Origin: Stichopus chloronotus
Taxonomy: Eukaryota > Echinodermata > Holothuroidea > Aspidochirotida > Stichopodidae
Direction of reading: 5' to 3'
Assembly (NCBI GenBank): GCA_021234535.1
Contig: CM037833.1
Coordinates: forward strand, 20,829,738-20,893,737
DNA: 64,000 bases
The translations under genes were made by a program, and so were the position numbers. The number at the start of each line of letters is the position of its first letter. The stretch's first letter is position 1. The notes under the pieces are model-generated. The model saw only the letters and a list, made by a program, of their open reading frames with translations. It was not told where the DNA came from and made no database searches. Positions 49,279 to 63,058 of the stretch are shown in pieces.

Positions 49279-49320
49279 ACAATTGATTTCGGCGTGACTT
49301 GTGACAACGAGAGCACCACC
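49279..49320 (+). pseudogene. NLR locus 2 possible last exon
   Basis: Acceptor taatatttcag (a second acceptor 12 bp earlier), donor gtgagt. In phase 0 it reads TIDFGVTCDNESTT. In the phase left by the microexon it reaches a stop after a few residues. The match to the locus 1 terminal exon is weak. Confidence 0.3.
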
Positions 49321-50639
49321 GTGAGTACCTAAAGGAGAAGTTCTTTTTTGGGATGTATGTCTATGAGAATGAATACGTATGTTCTATATAACATCATTTT
49401 AATCATTTTGTTTAATTTGCATGATGGGATCTCAACTGCGACCATGTAACATAAAAAAAATTATATCACTTGGTGAAACGTTAAACCATTCTTAAATATT
49501 TGCGTGTTCACGTTTGCACATTTGTTTATTTATCTTTAAGTAAGGTCATTGTTAAAAGTTACTGCTACCAACATCCACAAAACTAGTATATATGTAACAT
49601 TTGCATTCACTGGTTGAAGTTCAAAAGTCATGCGACATCAGTGAGGTTACAAATTAAGTCATATATGAGGACAGTTTTATAAGCAGTACACGTTTTGGTT
49701 ATCTAGAGTCAGAAGTTATGGATCCTGATAATTTTCATTCAAGACGGATCATCGATAATATTACATAATAAGAGAATATTCTCTCAGATATATTCATGCA
49801 TCTCAGGGCACCTGTTCTGTTTCATTGTCAAAGAAATTCACCTTAAAACTCAAGTTTATGTCGAAAAAGGATTCCTACGTTATTTTTTTATGTAAAACAA
49901 GGATTATGCTTTACCATCAGGCCTGTATCCCGGTAAGCTGTTATTCAGGGATCTGCAGTTCCTCTTAGTCTATGAAAATAGGTCTATGTTAGCAACATAT
50001 GTATATGAGTTATAATTTATTGGTCATAATTGGGTCATACTCGGGAAAAATGTTTCACTTATGATGAAATAGACCTCCCTTCTCTCTGAAAAATCGACAT
50101 ACGACACACATTTACTCTTTCGGGGGAACAAATTTCGGAATGACGCTACAACTCCAATATGACGTTGAAAGCATTATAAGGAAATGTTAAATATTTGTTC
50201 TAGATTCTTAATATAATATAAAAATACGATATATAGTAATACAAGAATTGCTTTTAATTTCAGTTAATTTCAATATTTTAATTAATTTTTTTTCAAATTT
50301 CTCTTATCATTATCTTTCCACGCATGTTACCTCATTTGATCTTTAAACCCTCTGCTTAAATGATGGAGTTGCCCATTTTCAATTGTGAAAGAACCATAGA
50401 AATGCAAGGTGATCAAGTATGTTAGGAAACATGAAATACGTAAAACATACATGGTTTGAGTCGTTCACGCTACTGCGGGTTCCAAATTCGCAATCTCTCT
50501 AACACAGCGAAATATATACTCCTATCCTTCTAGACTCAAATGGAAGTAATGTTCGGTAGCCCAAGCAGTCGCCATCTTAAATCGCAGTCGAATTTTCAAA
50601 ATGAACGAAACCGTGTGTAGTGACCTACAACCAAACACT

Positions 50640-53200
50640 CGATACGCATACACTCGAACCATGGAAACGGCAGCTCCACTTATTTTATGACGACCGTCGT
50701 ATATTTAATTAATAGTATTCCATATGAGCGCAGGGAAGTCAGTTGACTCGAAGAAAAATTAAACAAACTACTCGTAACTATGCAAGAATTTCCAATTTTG
50801 GTTTTATTGCTTTTTACTGTGCATCATCAAAGAAATATATTCCATCTGACATTTTTACCACAAAATTGGGTTTCTGCCATAAAATATGGAGAGTGAAGGT
50901 AACCCACAAGGAACTTACCTGCATTAATTAAACTTTGCCAACTTTTATAGCTCTGTCAATACTTTAAGATGCTTTTGTAAAGGCTTATATACATTTTATG
51001 TCGAACACTTCAGATCATACATAAATTATTGTAAGCTAGCTGTCTCATAGTAATAAAAAATATCACCTGATTTAGTTCTGTCAAGTTGCTAAGACGGCTG
51101 TTTGCTTTTGCTGTTCTACCTGTACATGCATTTTATCAAAAAGAACGTGTAAGTGATGTACACAAAAACTATTATGCTGCAACCTTAGGACACGGTACAG
51201 TCTTGAACACAACTGGCACAACTTGGGACACCTACCCCTCCCCCTTTCAGTATGGACCATACATGATTACTGTTTACAGTATACATTCCTTCCATTGGGG
51301 AAAAACTGGAGAGGGGATAGGTGTCATTTTAATCCTCTGAACTAAGTTGTAGGACTATAATTGCAAATTTCTAAGTATAGCAGTGTCCTTACAGTTTGTC
51401 CAAGATTGTAGGTAATAAATAAAGCTCACGCCAAGAGGATGTGCACGGTAACATTAGATTTTGCACCAGTGCATAACAATTTTTTAATCGCTTCAAACCA
51501 AATCTTTAGTCTTACATTTTCAATCATTAGTTCGGAGAAAAATAAGAATTCACCCGATCGGAAGAACATTTTGCCTGCCTTAGAACATGAATATTTATGA
51601 GCACTTAAGTATGGTCTAACTCTTTGCAGCCCTTCGATCTGCTAAAAACATATGTGTGCAATCAAGCATGAGGTAACAGTTCAAGGAGAGAGAGAGAGCG
51701 CGCGCAGCACAAGGAACATTCCACAACGTGTTAGTGTACACAAGTTCTGGAATGATGTGACGAAAACTCGTAGCTGCTTCGAAGCTATAAATTGAGCTTA
51801 GGACAAATGGGCTGGAAAAAATTGCTTATTTTCGCGAAATCTGCTTGGTGAAATACCAAACATAATGCAGTTTTTTGTTTTCTTAGCTTCAAAGTTTTGA
51901 AGTATGCTAGTATCTACTTTTCCTAATCGATATTTTTTAATTATTTTTTAATTATACAGCAATTCTGTGTACCTGTTAAGTCCAAAAGAAACCCTTTAAG
52001 CTATTAGATCACCATCCTATCATTTACCTGTTGAAAACAGTTCAGTTTTTTTTCAAACACGCTTAACTATATAAGACTATATTCATACTTAAAGTCAGTG
52101 ATAACAATAATCAGGCTTGCTGAATGTTGTCTCAAGTACGATTTTCTCAGTTGGTGTGATCAAAATGTTTTCTCCCGTTTGAAAAAATAACTCTTCTAGA
52201 TGGAAATGTTAAAACCTGTTGGAAAAATATTGACAAATCTTTCAGATAATGATACTTCACATTCTTCCAATAAAATGACTTTATATATGGCAACTCTTCA
52301 AGGCAGAGCAGTTTTGCAACACATATCGTTCCTCGAGAGGAACTCTGTCATGGAGAGCAAGGACGCCGTCTGTTTTTTCTTTCGATTTCATTCTTTCAGT
52401 GTGTGAGTACTTAGCCTGAATTCTTTCTGGTTTATCTTATTCTATGGTAATTACAATTGTGTGTTTGGTAATACTTAAGAGTCCACTCTGGAACATATGA
52501 GAAAGCGGTGTGCAAACGGAAAAACGTTCTTGAATGAAAGACTTCGTTATTGACACATGGCAAGTGAACTGATGATTTACTTACCTGCCGAGTTTGCAAT
52601 CTTATCAGGGTTGTATTCAATATTCCCTTTAGTACCACTGAGCATTATATTATACCTAACTTACTTGTAAATGTATGTGCTTTCATAAAACAAAATTACT
52701 TAGAAAGGCATAACCATTGACTTACTTAGACATAACCACTTGATATTTTATCTTTTGATTGTTTTAGTGTTACTTTAGGGACAACAATATCGCATCCTGT
52801 TTACTTCAATAAACTTTAAAAAAACTCGCACGCAAGGACATAAAAAGGTCAGTTGGAAATATAAAAGTATATTACAGTGCTATAAGACAGATCATTCTGA
52901 CAGATAAAGCACAAGGGAACTAACCCCATTGTATAATACAGTCTATTTTTATTGATGACAACTACAATGTGGGTAAGGAGTCGTCCAATAAATATTTTCA
53001 AAAGATTTAAATACATCTATGCTCGAATCCAGTTATTTCGTAGACCCTTTGAAAGAGATTAACACAAAGTTCCAAACTCATGTTGAGTATAATCCTTTCG
53101 ATAAAAATTTTTATGCAGACATATTTAACAGTATCGTACCAGTAGAAGTCGCTTCTGGATAATAATTCCAATGAAAATACTCTGAGTACATATGTATAAT
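50640..53200. repeat. Duplicated intergenic block, copy 2
   Basis: Counterpart of 21,900-25,150 in the same order. An open frame of 68 codons at 52,200-52,406 follows an AG (ttctag) and begins MEMLKPVGKIL. The locus 1 counterpart at 23,086 begins MEILKAIVAIL but stops after 30 residues, so coding is not conserved. Confidence 0.75.
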
Positions 53201-53639
53201 TTGACTCATCGCCATCACGATCCTAAAGCATTGGACAAGTTCACGCCAGCCGTCTGTGTTGAAATTTCACTCTAGATGTTTTGTATTTGTCCTAACATTA
53301 TCTAGTTTTTCTGTATAACAAAGGTGCAGTCAAACGTGTACTAGTGTGTGAATTTTCTATGTTCATACCAAAGATATATGAATTGTTTCATTGACTTGGC
53401 GTGATTCTAAATTTCAACATGAACAACCAGTACCATGGATCTCGAACCATCTCAACGAGACCACGTTTCACCTGACGTTATCAATTTAATGAAAATAAGA
53501 ATAAGAATTATATGAGGCAATGATAATCTTCTTTGCACATTGGCTGAACTTCATTTGTTAAGAATACCTGAGAAATGAACATAACAACCGATGTGGACTC
53601 AGTTCACAATTTCTAGGTGAGCCTATACTTCTTAAGATT

Positions 53640-55310
53640 TTCAACTCAGTATATTGCCTATTTCTTTGTTTGCAACACCAAGGCCACGCTGGTGAATATG
53701 TACAACTTTGTAGATGACCTCTGATAGTGGTTATAGCCCTATTGACTGACTGAATTGTAACGTCTTCTAACTGTAAACCTTACTTGTCGTTGCAACAATT
53801 CTTCTCACTGTGACCTGATATGTATCAGGGCAACTTACTGCCTACGATATTGATAGACTATTTTATCTCATCGTCGACTGAGATATCACAATTGACTGAT
53901 GCTTGGAGGGTGTTACAGCTCTCTCAGTTGCCAAAGCAACAGTTGCCACAGTAGTGAATAATTAACTTCAACTGTATTTCTTATTTCGTCAAGTAGCTAT
54001 TTCCCATGAGGCCCTGAAGTGATCCCTACGATAGGTCAACAATCTATGGACAAATGAATGTCATGTCAAGTCAAAGCTCTTAAACATAAACTGAGTGAAA
54101 CTACGCTGGTTGTTCAGAGCTCCAGATTGGTGTGTGTTTCACGTACCCCCTCCCTACCTACACGAATTTTGTTGACGATTGGCGAAGGGTTGCTTCATCC
54201 ATACCACTAAAGAACTCATACCAAGAAATTAATAACAGAGGACAAGAATGCAACCTATAATGCTCCCTATGACATTCAAATTTTATCAATGTAGGTCCAT
54301 GGTTCAAAACCTTTGACCACTACTAATGTAACTTGATCAGTCTTCGAAACCCGCTCCAGTTTCCGTATCCGGGCTGCTTATATACGATTAGTTTTATCAT
54401 ATGCAACTAGTTACCGCATTGCAAGCGGCATCAGGAAGCGGTTTGTGCAAATGTCCTTTACTTAATTGAATATAGCCAAATCAATCGATATCAACATTTC
54501 ATGTAACGTGTTTCACATCATATAATATCATACCATAGAACACAATTTAGCAGTTCTGACTGTGGATACGTATTTACAAGTTTCAAATGGCGGAGACACA
54601 TATCCAAAGTAAAAAAGAACTTTTTACCCTTCAAGCAACGTGCCTTACTGACCTATTTTTATATACCTATATTTTAAGGGTAATGCCCAATATTTAATTT
54701 CATTACGTGAGTTACTAAGTAACTATCTTGGACCTCCACCGATGTTGCAGTGACTGCTCTGCTAAGGTTCGAATGCTCTGCTGTACCTCGCTGGGGTATA
54801 ATTTTAAGAAGATTCGTGTAACTGCAGAACGTTCCACAGTCTAATAAGTACTGTACATGCTGGAGGATACTAGAACGTTGCTGTCTTCTGTTATCGAATA
54901 TTATGTCATTCAGCACCTGCTCGCTACGTACCTGCTGGAAGGCTCTAGAACCTTTGCTCTCTAACATGTTTAGTATTATGTCGTTCAGTAACCATCTCTC
55001 TGGAACATTCTTGTGTGGAAAGTTCCAGTAACTTTTTCTATATTTACCCTTGTCAATTGAGAGCACTCCGAAGAAGAATTTCCATACCATCTGAAGTTAC
55101 TTCCATTTGTGAAGACAACGCCATTATCGGTTCCTTGCTGTACTTACTATACGAGTCAACTGTGTAGCGAAGTTCTTCTTTCTTTAAAGTGCCATAACCT
55201 AACCAAACAAGGTCGGATTGGATGGTGAAAATTGTACACTTCATTTTCTCATGACATAATGAAGACTTAAAAAAAATGTAGATTTGGCTGTCTTCTGTGT
55301 GGTTATGAAA
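53640..55310. repeat. Duplicated intergenic block, copy 2 (without the MITE)
   Basis: Counterpart of 25,600-27,700. At about 54,205 it shows the empty target of the MITE (ccataccac, TA, aagaactcat). The ~75-bp tandem repeat is also present here (54,840-55,020). Confidence 0.8.
54674..55090 (-). pseudogene. Counterpart of the 27,114-27,524 open frame, frameshifted
   Basis: The 138-codon frame keeps AFQQVRSEQVLNDII and ILQHVQYLLDCGT from the copy at 27 kb. The shared VTSDGMEIL-RSALN segment lies in a different minus-strand frame here (within 55,053-55,367). No family recognised. Confidence 0.25.
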
Positions 55311-56499
55311 ACTCTTTAATTCCAAAACGTCAGGACAGTTTAAAATTTGCTCAGTTGAACATTTCAAATGGTCTAAAAATTGAGGAAGTCTGTTTCTCGC
55401 CTACGTGGGTGCTTTGACGTGACAAATTAAACATTGCCAGACAAAATGACTTAACCTGCCGTAACTTTACAAAACATATTTCGTTAGAACAATTTCGTAA
55501 AGGTGAGAGGATTCACCTTCTCCCTATAACTCTTATGGGTGATCAGTTGCACGTTCCACTATATCAGAAGTCTTGTAAGTTCATGCTTTCGTGGTGTTTT
55601 GGCTCGGGAGAGAGGGTAGGGAAGTGAAACATAATGGAGTTTTATGCGAGTACATCTCGCTGCTAGGAAGGGACGATTTCCGGGGTATGTCCTTGTACTA
55701 CCCCACTTTAACTGACGGTGGCACTCCGCTTAGAAATCCTTCCGACAGTTTTAGACTGTGTGTTAGTGCATGATAATGGGCACCACTTTAACATGGGCAA
55801 TGGAACCAAGGTGAGCGAGGATGGGGTGGGGCACATTGATAACCTAAAAAACAAAACGGATAGGTAGTTCAGTATATGCCGATTCCTCCATGAATAGAAG
55901 GAAGAAAATGCATTATTAATTATGATTCTTGTATCAGCTCAACGAATCTGATATCTATTGACAGATTACTTTCCTCTCTTTAAATGAACATTTTCGAACA
56001 TTATAGCCCTACTACAACTTAGAACACACAATAAGTGTTGCTTTTGACCATTGAGAGGTTTGGAAAATTGTTTGAATAATTCCCTCCGATTGATGGGCTG
56101 CGCTCCGCTGTGACAGTTCTGCCAGTGCTACGTCAATGTTTTGTGCTTCCATTTGAGACTCGCCCCCATAAATGATGCACTGCAGAGGGTTCAAGCAAGA
56201 AAAAGAAACACAAACTTCAATGGAAGGGATACTCCTCCTTAGGTCCCTCTCTATGTCATTGTCGGTGTACCCCCAATTTTGGTCAATTCGGAGCATAGGT
56301 CCTGGGTCCACTTTTGTTTGTCATGGTTCTGTCTACTGTAAGCTATGGATACTCCTTTCCATAACGAGTAATTATATTAATATCTCATTTCATTAATAAA
56401 TTTGTAACGAGGCTGCATCGTGGTAGCTAATATCTTGTTGCACAGTTTATTGCCCCATATGGACAACATCCGATTAGAATCGCACAATATTCCATGGCG

Positions 56500-59000
56500 A
56501 ACTCGTCATTATTAACGGTGATTTAGCAAGCAACAATAGAGCTTGACCAACGGGTTCATCATCTACAGATATTTCATACTATGTTTTCACCATAAAATTG
56601 TGTTCCTACCATAAAATTGTTTTCCCACCATAAAACGTAAAGCTAGAAGTTAATGCGAGGAAACAAGAGTCATGTTTGTATCAATCCAGATTTTGCCTAT
56701 ATTTGTTACAGCTGTGTCTAATTTTATGATGTGATCATTATGTATGTAGGAGCCACTTTGAACACTTCAGATTACACAGAAAGATTAACTTGCCCACTCA
56801 TTGTGAAAAGATCAAACCCTCATTCAGTTTGCCCAGTTTGCTAAGTAGGCCGTTCGCTTCTGTTGTTCGCCTTGTCAGAAGATTTTGTCATAATAAGACC
56901 TAGAATGACAATGGGCAGACAAGAAATATTATACTAGATAATACTGAGGTATACACACGAAGCCAAGAGCACATCTGTGTTACTTTCTTGCCCCTTTTAT
57001 TTTTACATTTACATTGCTGTTTCAAATAAGTGAAAAAAAGGGAAAGGTACAATCGTAGCCTCTGTAACGATTACTGAGACTTCACAACAATTTTAGTGTA
57101 TAAACTCAACTGTTAATATTACTGGTATGAGTCGCTTTTAACAGGTAAGGTGGTGGGCATGGTTGTGTCAAACAAAGCCTAAAATGCAGCCTGATTGTTT
57201 GATACAATATAACCACCATAATTAAGTTGAACATATGCGAAGACAAATACGGGGATTACTAACCAAAAAAAAAAAAAAGTTTCTTCCACGGGGTATACGA
57301 TGAACAGCATGATCCCACCCAAAAGCGTAGTCCTTCATAATGTAACTGCGCAACTGCATGCTTTGACATCTTGCTGCAGATAAGCGTTTTCAAATTTTCG
57401 TCTTCCATTTGATATATACGTAAATCGATGATAGAGATATATCTATTCCTGTGAAACTGCCGATGGTCACTTGTTTTTGACCAATCGACCTGCATCGAAG
57501 CATTACCTTGCTTGAAAACAATTCCACTTTTGTTTGCTTGAAATATGCTTGTATTATGTACCTGTATAGTTAATATTTTAAAATAAAAAAAAAATTTCAA
57601 TGATTATTATACGTCTTACTTAATTTATGCTTTAAAATGTGACGAATTAAATTAATCTTTTGCGATCAATTTTCTTTGTTAGTGTTTTTTTTTTTAATTT
57701 TCGTCTGTCATCTGACACATACGTAAATATATGGAAATACTGTAGTCTGTTAAATCAGTAGAGATAAATCTTCCAGATGCATTAGCACAGAAATGATACA
57801 AATATGCTAGTAGTTATTTTGCCTCCTTGAAATATTACTGGTTGTGATGTTTACTTAAGGAACACGTTCCTTCCCCAATTCATGTAATAGACTAATAAAG
57901 TGTGTCGAAGAAATTGTTAGTTCGTGTTACTCACATTTTCTAAATTTTTCCCATTTTCCAGTTTAGATTTGATGTCGTTGTTTAATGACGTCTGCAGATA
58001 TTAAGCGACTACAGACTGATGTGGGGTAGCGTCTTCGGATGTGTAACGGGTAAATGATGGACCGAAACTTGGACAGAGTTAACACCCGACCATCACTTTA
58101 AAATAAAACAGTGAAGTCGTAACGTTAATGAACTCTCGAAATAACGCACAGGGCATGTTTCGTTTGCACCTCAATTTTACGAAGAGTTATAATTATATTG
58201 TCGTTTCATAAAATCTGATAGAAATTAGAAGAGAAAAACATACAAAGGACAGATTTGTTTATTCAAATTGATGTGTGCTTATTTTGTCCATCTTTTTTTT
58301 CTTCAAAACTGCAACTTTCATCAGAAGATTAAAGCAAAATCATCATGGTGTGTTCGACTTAAGTACTCTCTCTTGTAGCGTGTTACTTTTTTAGGTAAAG
58401 AGTATACCTCCAAACAGTAATTAGTTATTCTAATATATAATGTATAGTATATATCGACTTGGAAAAGGAAAAACACGCACATCATCATATTTGCAATTTC
58501 ATCAGACGATGAGACGCCATATTTCACAACGCTAATGTATGCAAACACAATTCCAATAGCTGTTATTCAAGGTTGTAACTTTTATATGAAGCAAACTTTT
58601 TCTTGAAGCATCTTTCAATACACGGGCAGTGACTTGATGACTCATTTGCCAACCGAGCTAAATTATCTTATCAGAGTAAACTTTATTATCCACTCAAGTA
58701 CAACTGATGCCAGTAATGTACAGTTATAAACCAGGTAAATTCAAGGGAATTTACCCAGGTTTATAATACCCTGTTACAATTAATGAAAATAAAATGTGAC
58801 AATAAAACAGGTGGTCTTCCCTGCCCATATCTAATAACTGAATAATCACGTTCAAAGATATTGAGAAATATAGATTCAAAATTTAATGTGAAGACAGCCC
58901 TTTTAATTAAGAATTTTATGCAGACACTAATACCTCAATTTACCACTAAGTGGTTAAAGTCGCTTCAGGAAGTACTACCTTACAATTCGAAAAGAAACTT
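56500..59000. repeat. Duplicated intergenic block, partial third copy
   Basis: Diverged matches to 21,900-25,150 and 50,640-53,200: the ccataaaattg-type words and cacttcagatta near 56,590-56,775, gctaagtaggccgttcgctt at 56,840 (against 51,090), the gacttgatga...tatcagagtaaa segment at 58,630-58,685, and ttttatgcagacact at 58,915 (against 53,110). A similar phrase, gatgaacgtcattgttggtc at 59,864, matches 24,988. Confidence 0.55.
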
Positions 59001-62000
59001 TAAAACTCTAAACTTTAGTATATTAAATTGTCTGCGTTAATATCCTAGTGTATTGCGCAAATTTAATAGGGTCGCTTGTTTTGGTGTTTTATTTTTACAT
59101 TGTTGTATTCATCGACACTTAAATTTTATTCCGTTGCGTACCGTCTACACTCGTAATGACTTCATTATCTTATAAGCGCACAGATAGGTATCTACTACTG
59201 AATAATAATAGCCAGCGGAGTAAATCTATGAAATCTTAAATATTTAACTAGTATACAATTCTAAAACTCAATTCGTCTCAATTAAGTCGCACCAACGATT
59301 TGGGTCCTTCCTTCCTTCCGGACGTGTCCTCTTCCCCTGTCGAGGACTTGAACTGAACACGGCCCAAATAACAATACAGAGCACGCTTTTTCAGCACTTT
59401 TAAAGTTCCAAGATTATTTAATTTGTACTTCAACTAAACGAAACAGAAGTCAATAGCTAAAACGCAGTTTCCGATATGAAATACCTGCTTCAAAGGTTAA
59501 GAGACTAGTGGTCCTCTTCCCTCAGTGGCACCGTATGTACAGAGTCTCAGAAAATAATGTCAAACGTCAAAGGCCAATAATTTCAGTTGTAGTTAATTAA
59601 TCCAAAATGGCTACTCACATAAGGCACTAAAATATATCACTAGTGTAATTTTTTCTTATAACTGTTTTGAATGACGGAGTCAAGGGCAGAGGTCACTGGT
59701 CTAATTTCACAGAGAATAAATCGTTTCAGTATCTCCTACTAGACTGCAGCACAGTGTCGCTGAAGCCAAGCGCAGGATTTATAGGCAGAAGGTTGACGGT
59801 TTCGAGGCCAAATCTACAAAATGTATCGAAAAATCTCACAATTTCCTCCTAGCCAGTAGGGCGGATGAACGTCATTGTTGGTCAGTAAGTGCCAAGTATG
59901 CGCTTTATTGCACTTTCGCAACTGGCTCTTTTTACCATGACCTATAGTTGTGACACAATATAATGCAGCGTCCTATGTGTGATAATTCTCATTACGATAA
60001 AAACCTTTGCTCTGCGTCAAATCTCAATTTACATTAACATTGACTCGGTCGATGAATTGCGATCTACTATGATGTAAATTGTGCAAATTTTATATGCCAC
60101 TCCTAACAATCCTAACGCCACAATCTGCATTTCTCCGAGAATTGGAATAATAAAAACTAGTGCTTTCACATGTTTCTCTACAAATCCAGTACAACAAACT
60201 TCAGGTGCAAAGAACATGAGGAGATAAGCCATCTCAAAAATATGTTACTATAATGATAATTCAACAAATGATTCGATTTTTCTGAGGCTTTTTACTCTAA
60301 AAACAAGCTAAAAAGGCACGTCTGGGCAGTGACGAGGGTAGCATGAGGTAGCTATGTGTAATGGAGATGTGGATTTACATTAACCTACATCAATGTTATC
60401 TAGCGGAAGGTAACGAAATTGGTACTTGAGGGTCAGTTCCGTCCGACAAAACAATCTGAGCAGAACGCCAACTTTGGATGGGGGTTTCAAATTGTTGACT
60501 ACTGTAAATCAGTATACGGCTAGAATCATGTCAGGGGCTCTTCAATCAAGAGGTTGATCAAAATTAACAACCAAAAAGAAATAATATTTCATTAACTCTA
60601 CTTCAACTTAGTCTTTCAGTTGTCTTTTCCAAAGCTTAATAAATTCCTCATACCTTTGGAAATATTGGAAACATCTCAAAATTTGTGAAGCAGAAGCTGA
60701 CTGAAAAACAAGAAGTTGCTTTGAAAATGATCTTGTTTGTCAAACTAAGTACGTGCATAATCACGTGCACAAATTTTAACTGGCTCACCGTTATGTAAGT
60801 ACTTCAACATTTTGTGTAACTCGAAACGACGTAGAAATTATCACAGTGAGATTTTCCATTATTTGGTTATTATCTTGTTTTTTCAGTTTCAATGAAGAAA
60901 ATGATGTATAATGATACTATTATCTTATATTGACTAGATTTTACAAACACTTACAGTTTGGTAAGTGATATTAAAAACTATTTACTCATAATCCGTATAT
61001 TAAGTTAAACTTCGATGTAGCATATTCAAGGTGTTCAAGGTTTTTTTTATCGATTCACTTTTTATTGGTTCTATTTCGTCTTGCTTTCCGCCTTTATGAC
61101 CTTCAAAATGTCAGAACACTAGAACTGATATCATTTTCCTGTGTAACTTTACCAACATTTTTGAAATAAATTTGTTGGGATCAAGCTTTTGGTTTCAAAC
61201 TTCCCACCGACAGTGCGTGTATTTGGCAAGTGCATTCGAAGATAGATCAGAACAAATTGCTTATGCATGTCGGACAGAATGAGTTCACAGCTTACAGAAG
61301 AGAAACACTCCTAAGAGAGATCGCATTTGTACGATTAACGTTCCATTAATATATTTATTCTGATTCGCACTAAGAATCAAGTTCAATTGTTATAATGATG
61401 ACTGAGTGAAAAATTTACATGATTACATGATTTTGACGAAGAAAGAGGGAGAGAGAGACACAAACACACCACACAGAGACGGTAGACTCGTGTCGAATAT
61501 CGATAGTGAGTGAGTAATTGACCATATTTATTTTCGAGTTGGAATAATTGAAAAAAAAAAACATTTTGACATTGTTCTTATTCACCTGAACAAAGCCGGT
61601 ATACGTCATTGTTTTTAGCCCCAAAAGAAAACCACCGATGTGAAAGTTTGGTATATGTTAATTACGAATTGTTATGTTACGAATTGTTATGAACTGTTGC
61701 GAATTGTTATGTAAATTACGATATATGTTAATTACGAACCATTTCCATGATGGTTTTGCACCCTTAAAAATCCTCAAAAAGTATCGACACCAAATCAATT
61801 AACTTTTTTTCATAAAATAATCTACCCCATTAATAAAGAAGAATAATGAAGAAATTGTTTATGAAATAGTGTCATATTTTCACAAATTACGTAGAAAAAT
61901 ACAGGCATTAAGTGACGTCAGGCTACTACATCTGTAGTAACATGTGTATGTCATAGAGGTGATTGATATAATAGTAGTTTTACATTTATTTTATGACATA

Positions 62001-62970
62001 CTTGGTACAATGACCAAGTAATCGTAAACAAGATTTACGAAATGGTTTAAGATAAAGAGGTCCGACTTCCATTGATAAAGCAGATTACCCAAATTCTGGA
62101 ATAACTGTGTTTCACCTGATTGGTTCTTAAAATTGGCAGATAATCGTGCCACATTAATGATTGCAGAGCTGCGTGAAAATGGACTTAAATGTGACATCAT
62201 ATGTGTAGGATTGTTAAACGCTTCCGAATTCTTCAATTCCACGTTAATTCCGAGCAAGGTAACTCCACCCCCTCCAGGGGACTTTTGTTAGATGGGAGTT
62301 GCGTCTAGTGCCACAACGAAATGCGCAATAAACACGTAGATACGTTCAAAATAAATGAACAATGTTTTTCAACTTTTCAACACTAGGCAGAGGTAACAGG
62401 AATCAAGGTAACGATATCTAATGTTTATCTAGACCGATGACTCGTCTGGATTCGCCTACCCCTCCCCCCCCCCCCGACTCCTCGCAATTACGAGTTATGG
62501 TGAGTTATGCTTGTAACTAACTTTACACCATGCAAAATATCATTCAACAAATAGGGGGAGAATATCAGTTGAACAACGCCATTGCACACCTTTATTCATA
62601 ATACTTACATTGCCACTAACCATCAATCTCCCAACAGGCTGCAATGTAGCTGATATTTATAAACAAAAGTGCCAAAAGGTTAGTGGAAAGGAACTCTCAC
62701 TGCGTTAACCAATGAAAGAAAAACAAATTACTAATAGTTTACAGTATTTCTGTAAGGTTGTGATCTATCACAATCCCCGTGCTGTCAAAGAATGGTTTCA
62801 TGAAGTCATCGTCCAGTGGATCAAGTTGATAAAATTTCGGTAATCAGTAAAATTCCTTTCATAAATTTAGCGGCAAACTGTGCAAGTTTTTTTAATGATT
62901 ATCCTCATTTACAATACAAGAAGAGTCAGTCAAATTTACTTTTTTCCCACTTGTTCTGTTCAAATTTTTT
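59000..62970. other. Intergenic DNA; no gene recognised
   Basis: AT-rich. It contains a short cluster of ttacgaattgttatg-type repeats at 61,655-61,740, a GAGA/CACA-type tract at 61,440-61,465 and a C run at 62,463-62,476. The minus-strand open frame at 61,991-62,257 has no recognised domain. Confidence 0.5.
61655..61740. repeat. Short tandem repeats of ttacgaattgttatg-type words
   Basis: Four diverged copies of ttacgaattgttatg / gttgcgaattgttatg, flanked by two copies of atatgttaattacgaa. Confidence 0.7.
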
Positions 62971-62973
62971 GGT

Positions 62974-62979
62974 TTTATT
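62974..62979 (-). promoter_or_regulatory. Polyadenylation signal AATAAA of the Ly6-like gene
   Basis: AATAAA on the minus strand, 80 bp after the TAA stop of the Ly6-like gene. A suitable position for 3' end formation. Confidence 0.55.
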
Positions 62980-63058
62980 TAAGTGGTAAAATAGGATGTT
63001 CTTCCTACCTGTGAGATTATTTACTTGTTACACTGGATCTATCCTTTCAGTTTCTTAT

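Larger units (their letters stand above)
32005..49320 (+). pseudogene. NLR locus 2: decayed DED-NACHT-LRR-like paralogue of locus 1
   Basis: It has the same exon order as locus 1: NACHT 35,166-36,661, A1 40,769-40,983, B1 41,525-41,593, C1 42,196-42,254, D1 42,549-42,668, A2 43,701-43,937, B2 relic 44,624-44,662, C2 45,374-45,471, D2 48,041-48,088 and microexon 48,606-48,631. Defects are four stops in the NACHT exon, a phase-changing start and end of A1, an 8-bp deletion in B1, no acceptor AG at C1, no donor at A2, a truncated B2 and a stop in C2. D1, D2, the DED and the linker are undamaged. It most likely arose with locus 1 by tandem duplication and then lost function. The intact 5' part could still be expressed. 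Confidence 0.82.

Noticed and set aside
51086..51340. 84-codon plus-strand open frame
   Set aside because: It lies in the duplicated block. Only the first part aligns to 56,840 and the frame is not kept there.
56012..56311. 99-codon minus-strand open frame beginning MDPGPMLRIDQNWGY
   Set aside because: Residue use looks protein-like, but I recognise no family and see no matching exon or duplicate. It may be a remnant exon; not supported enough to call.
61991..62257. 88-codon minus-strand open frame
   Set aside because: No recognised domain and no splice support, although it lies on the strand of the Ly6-like gene downstream of its poly(A) signal.
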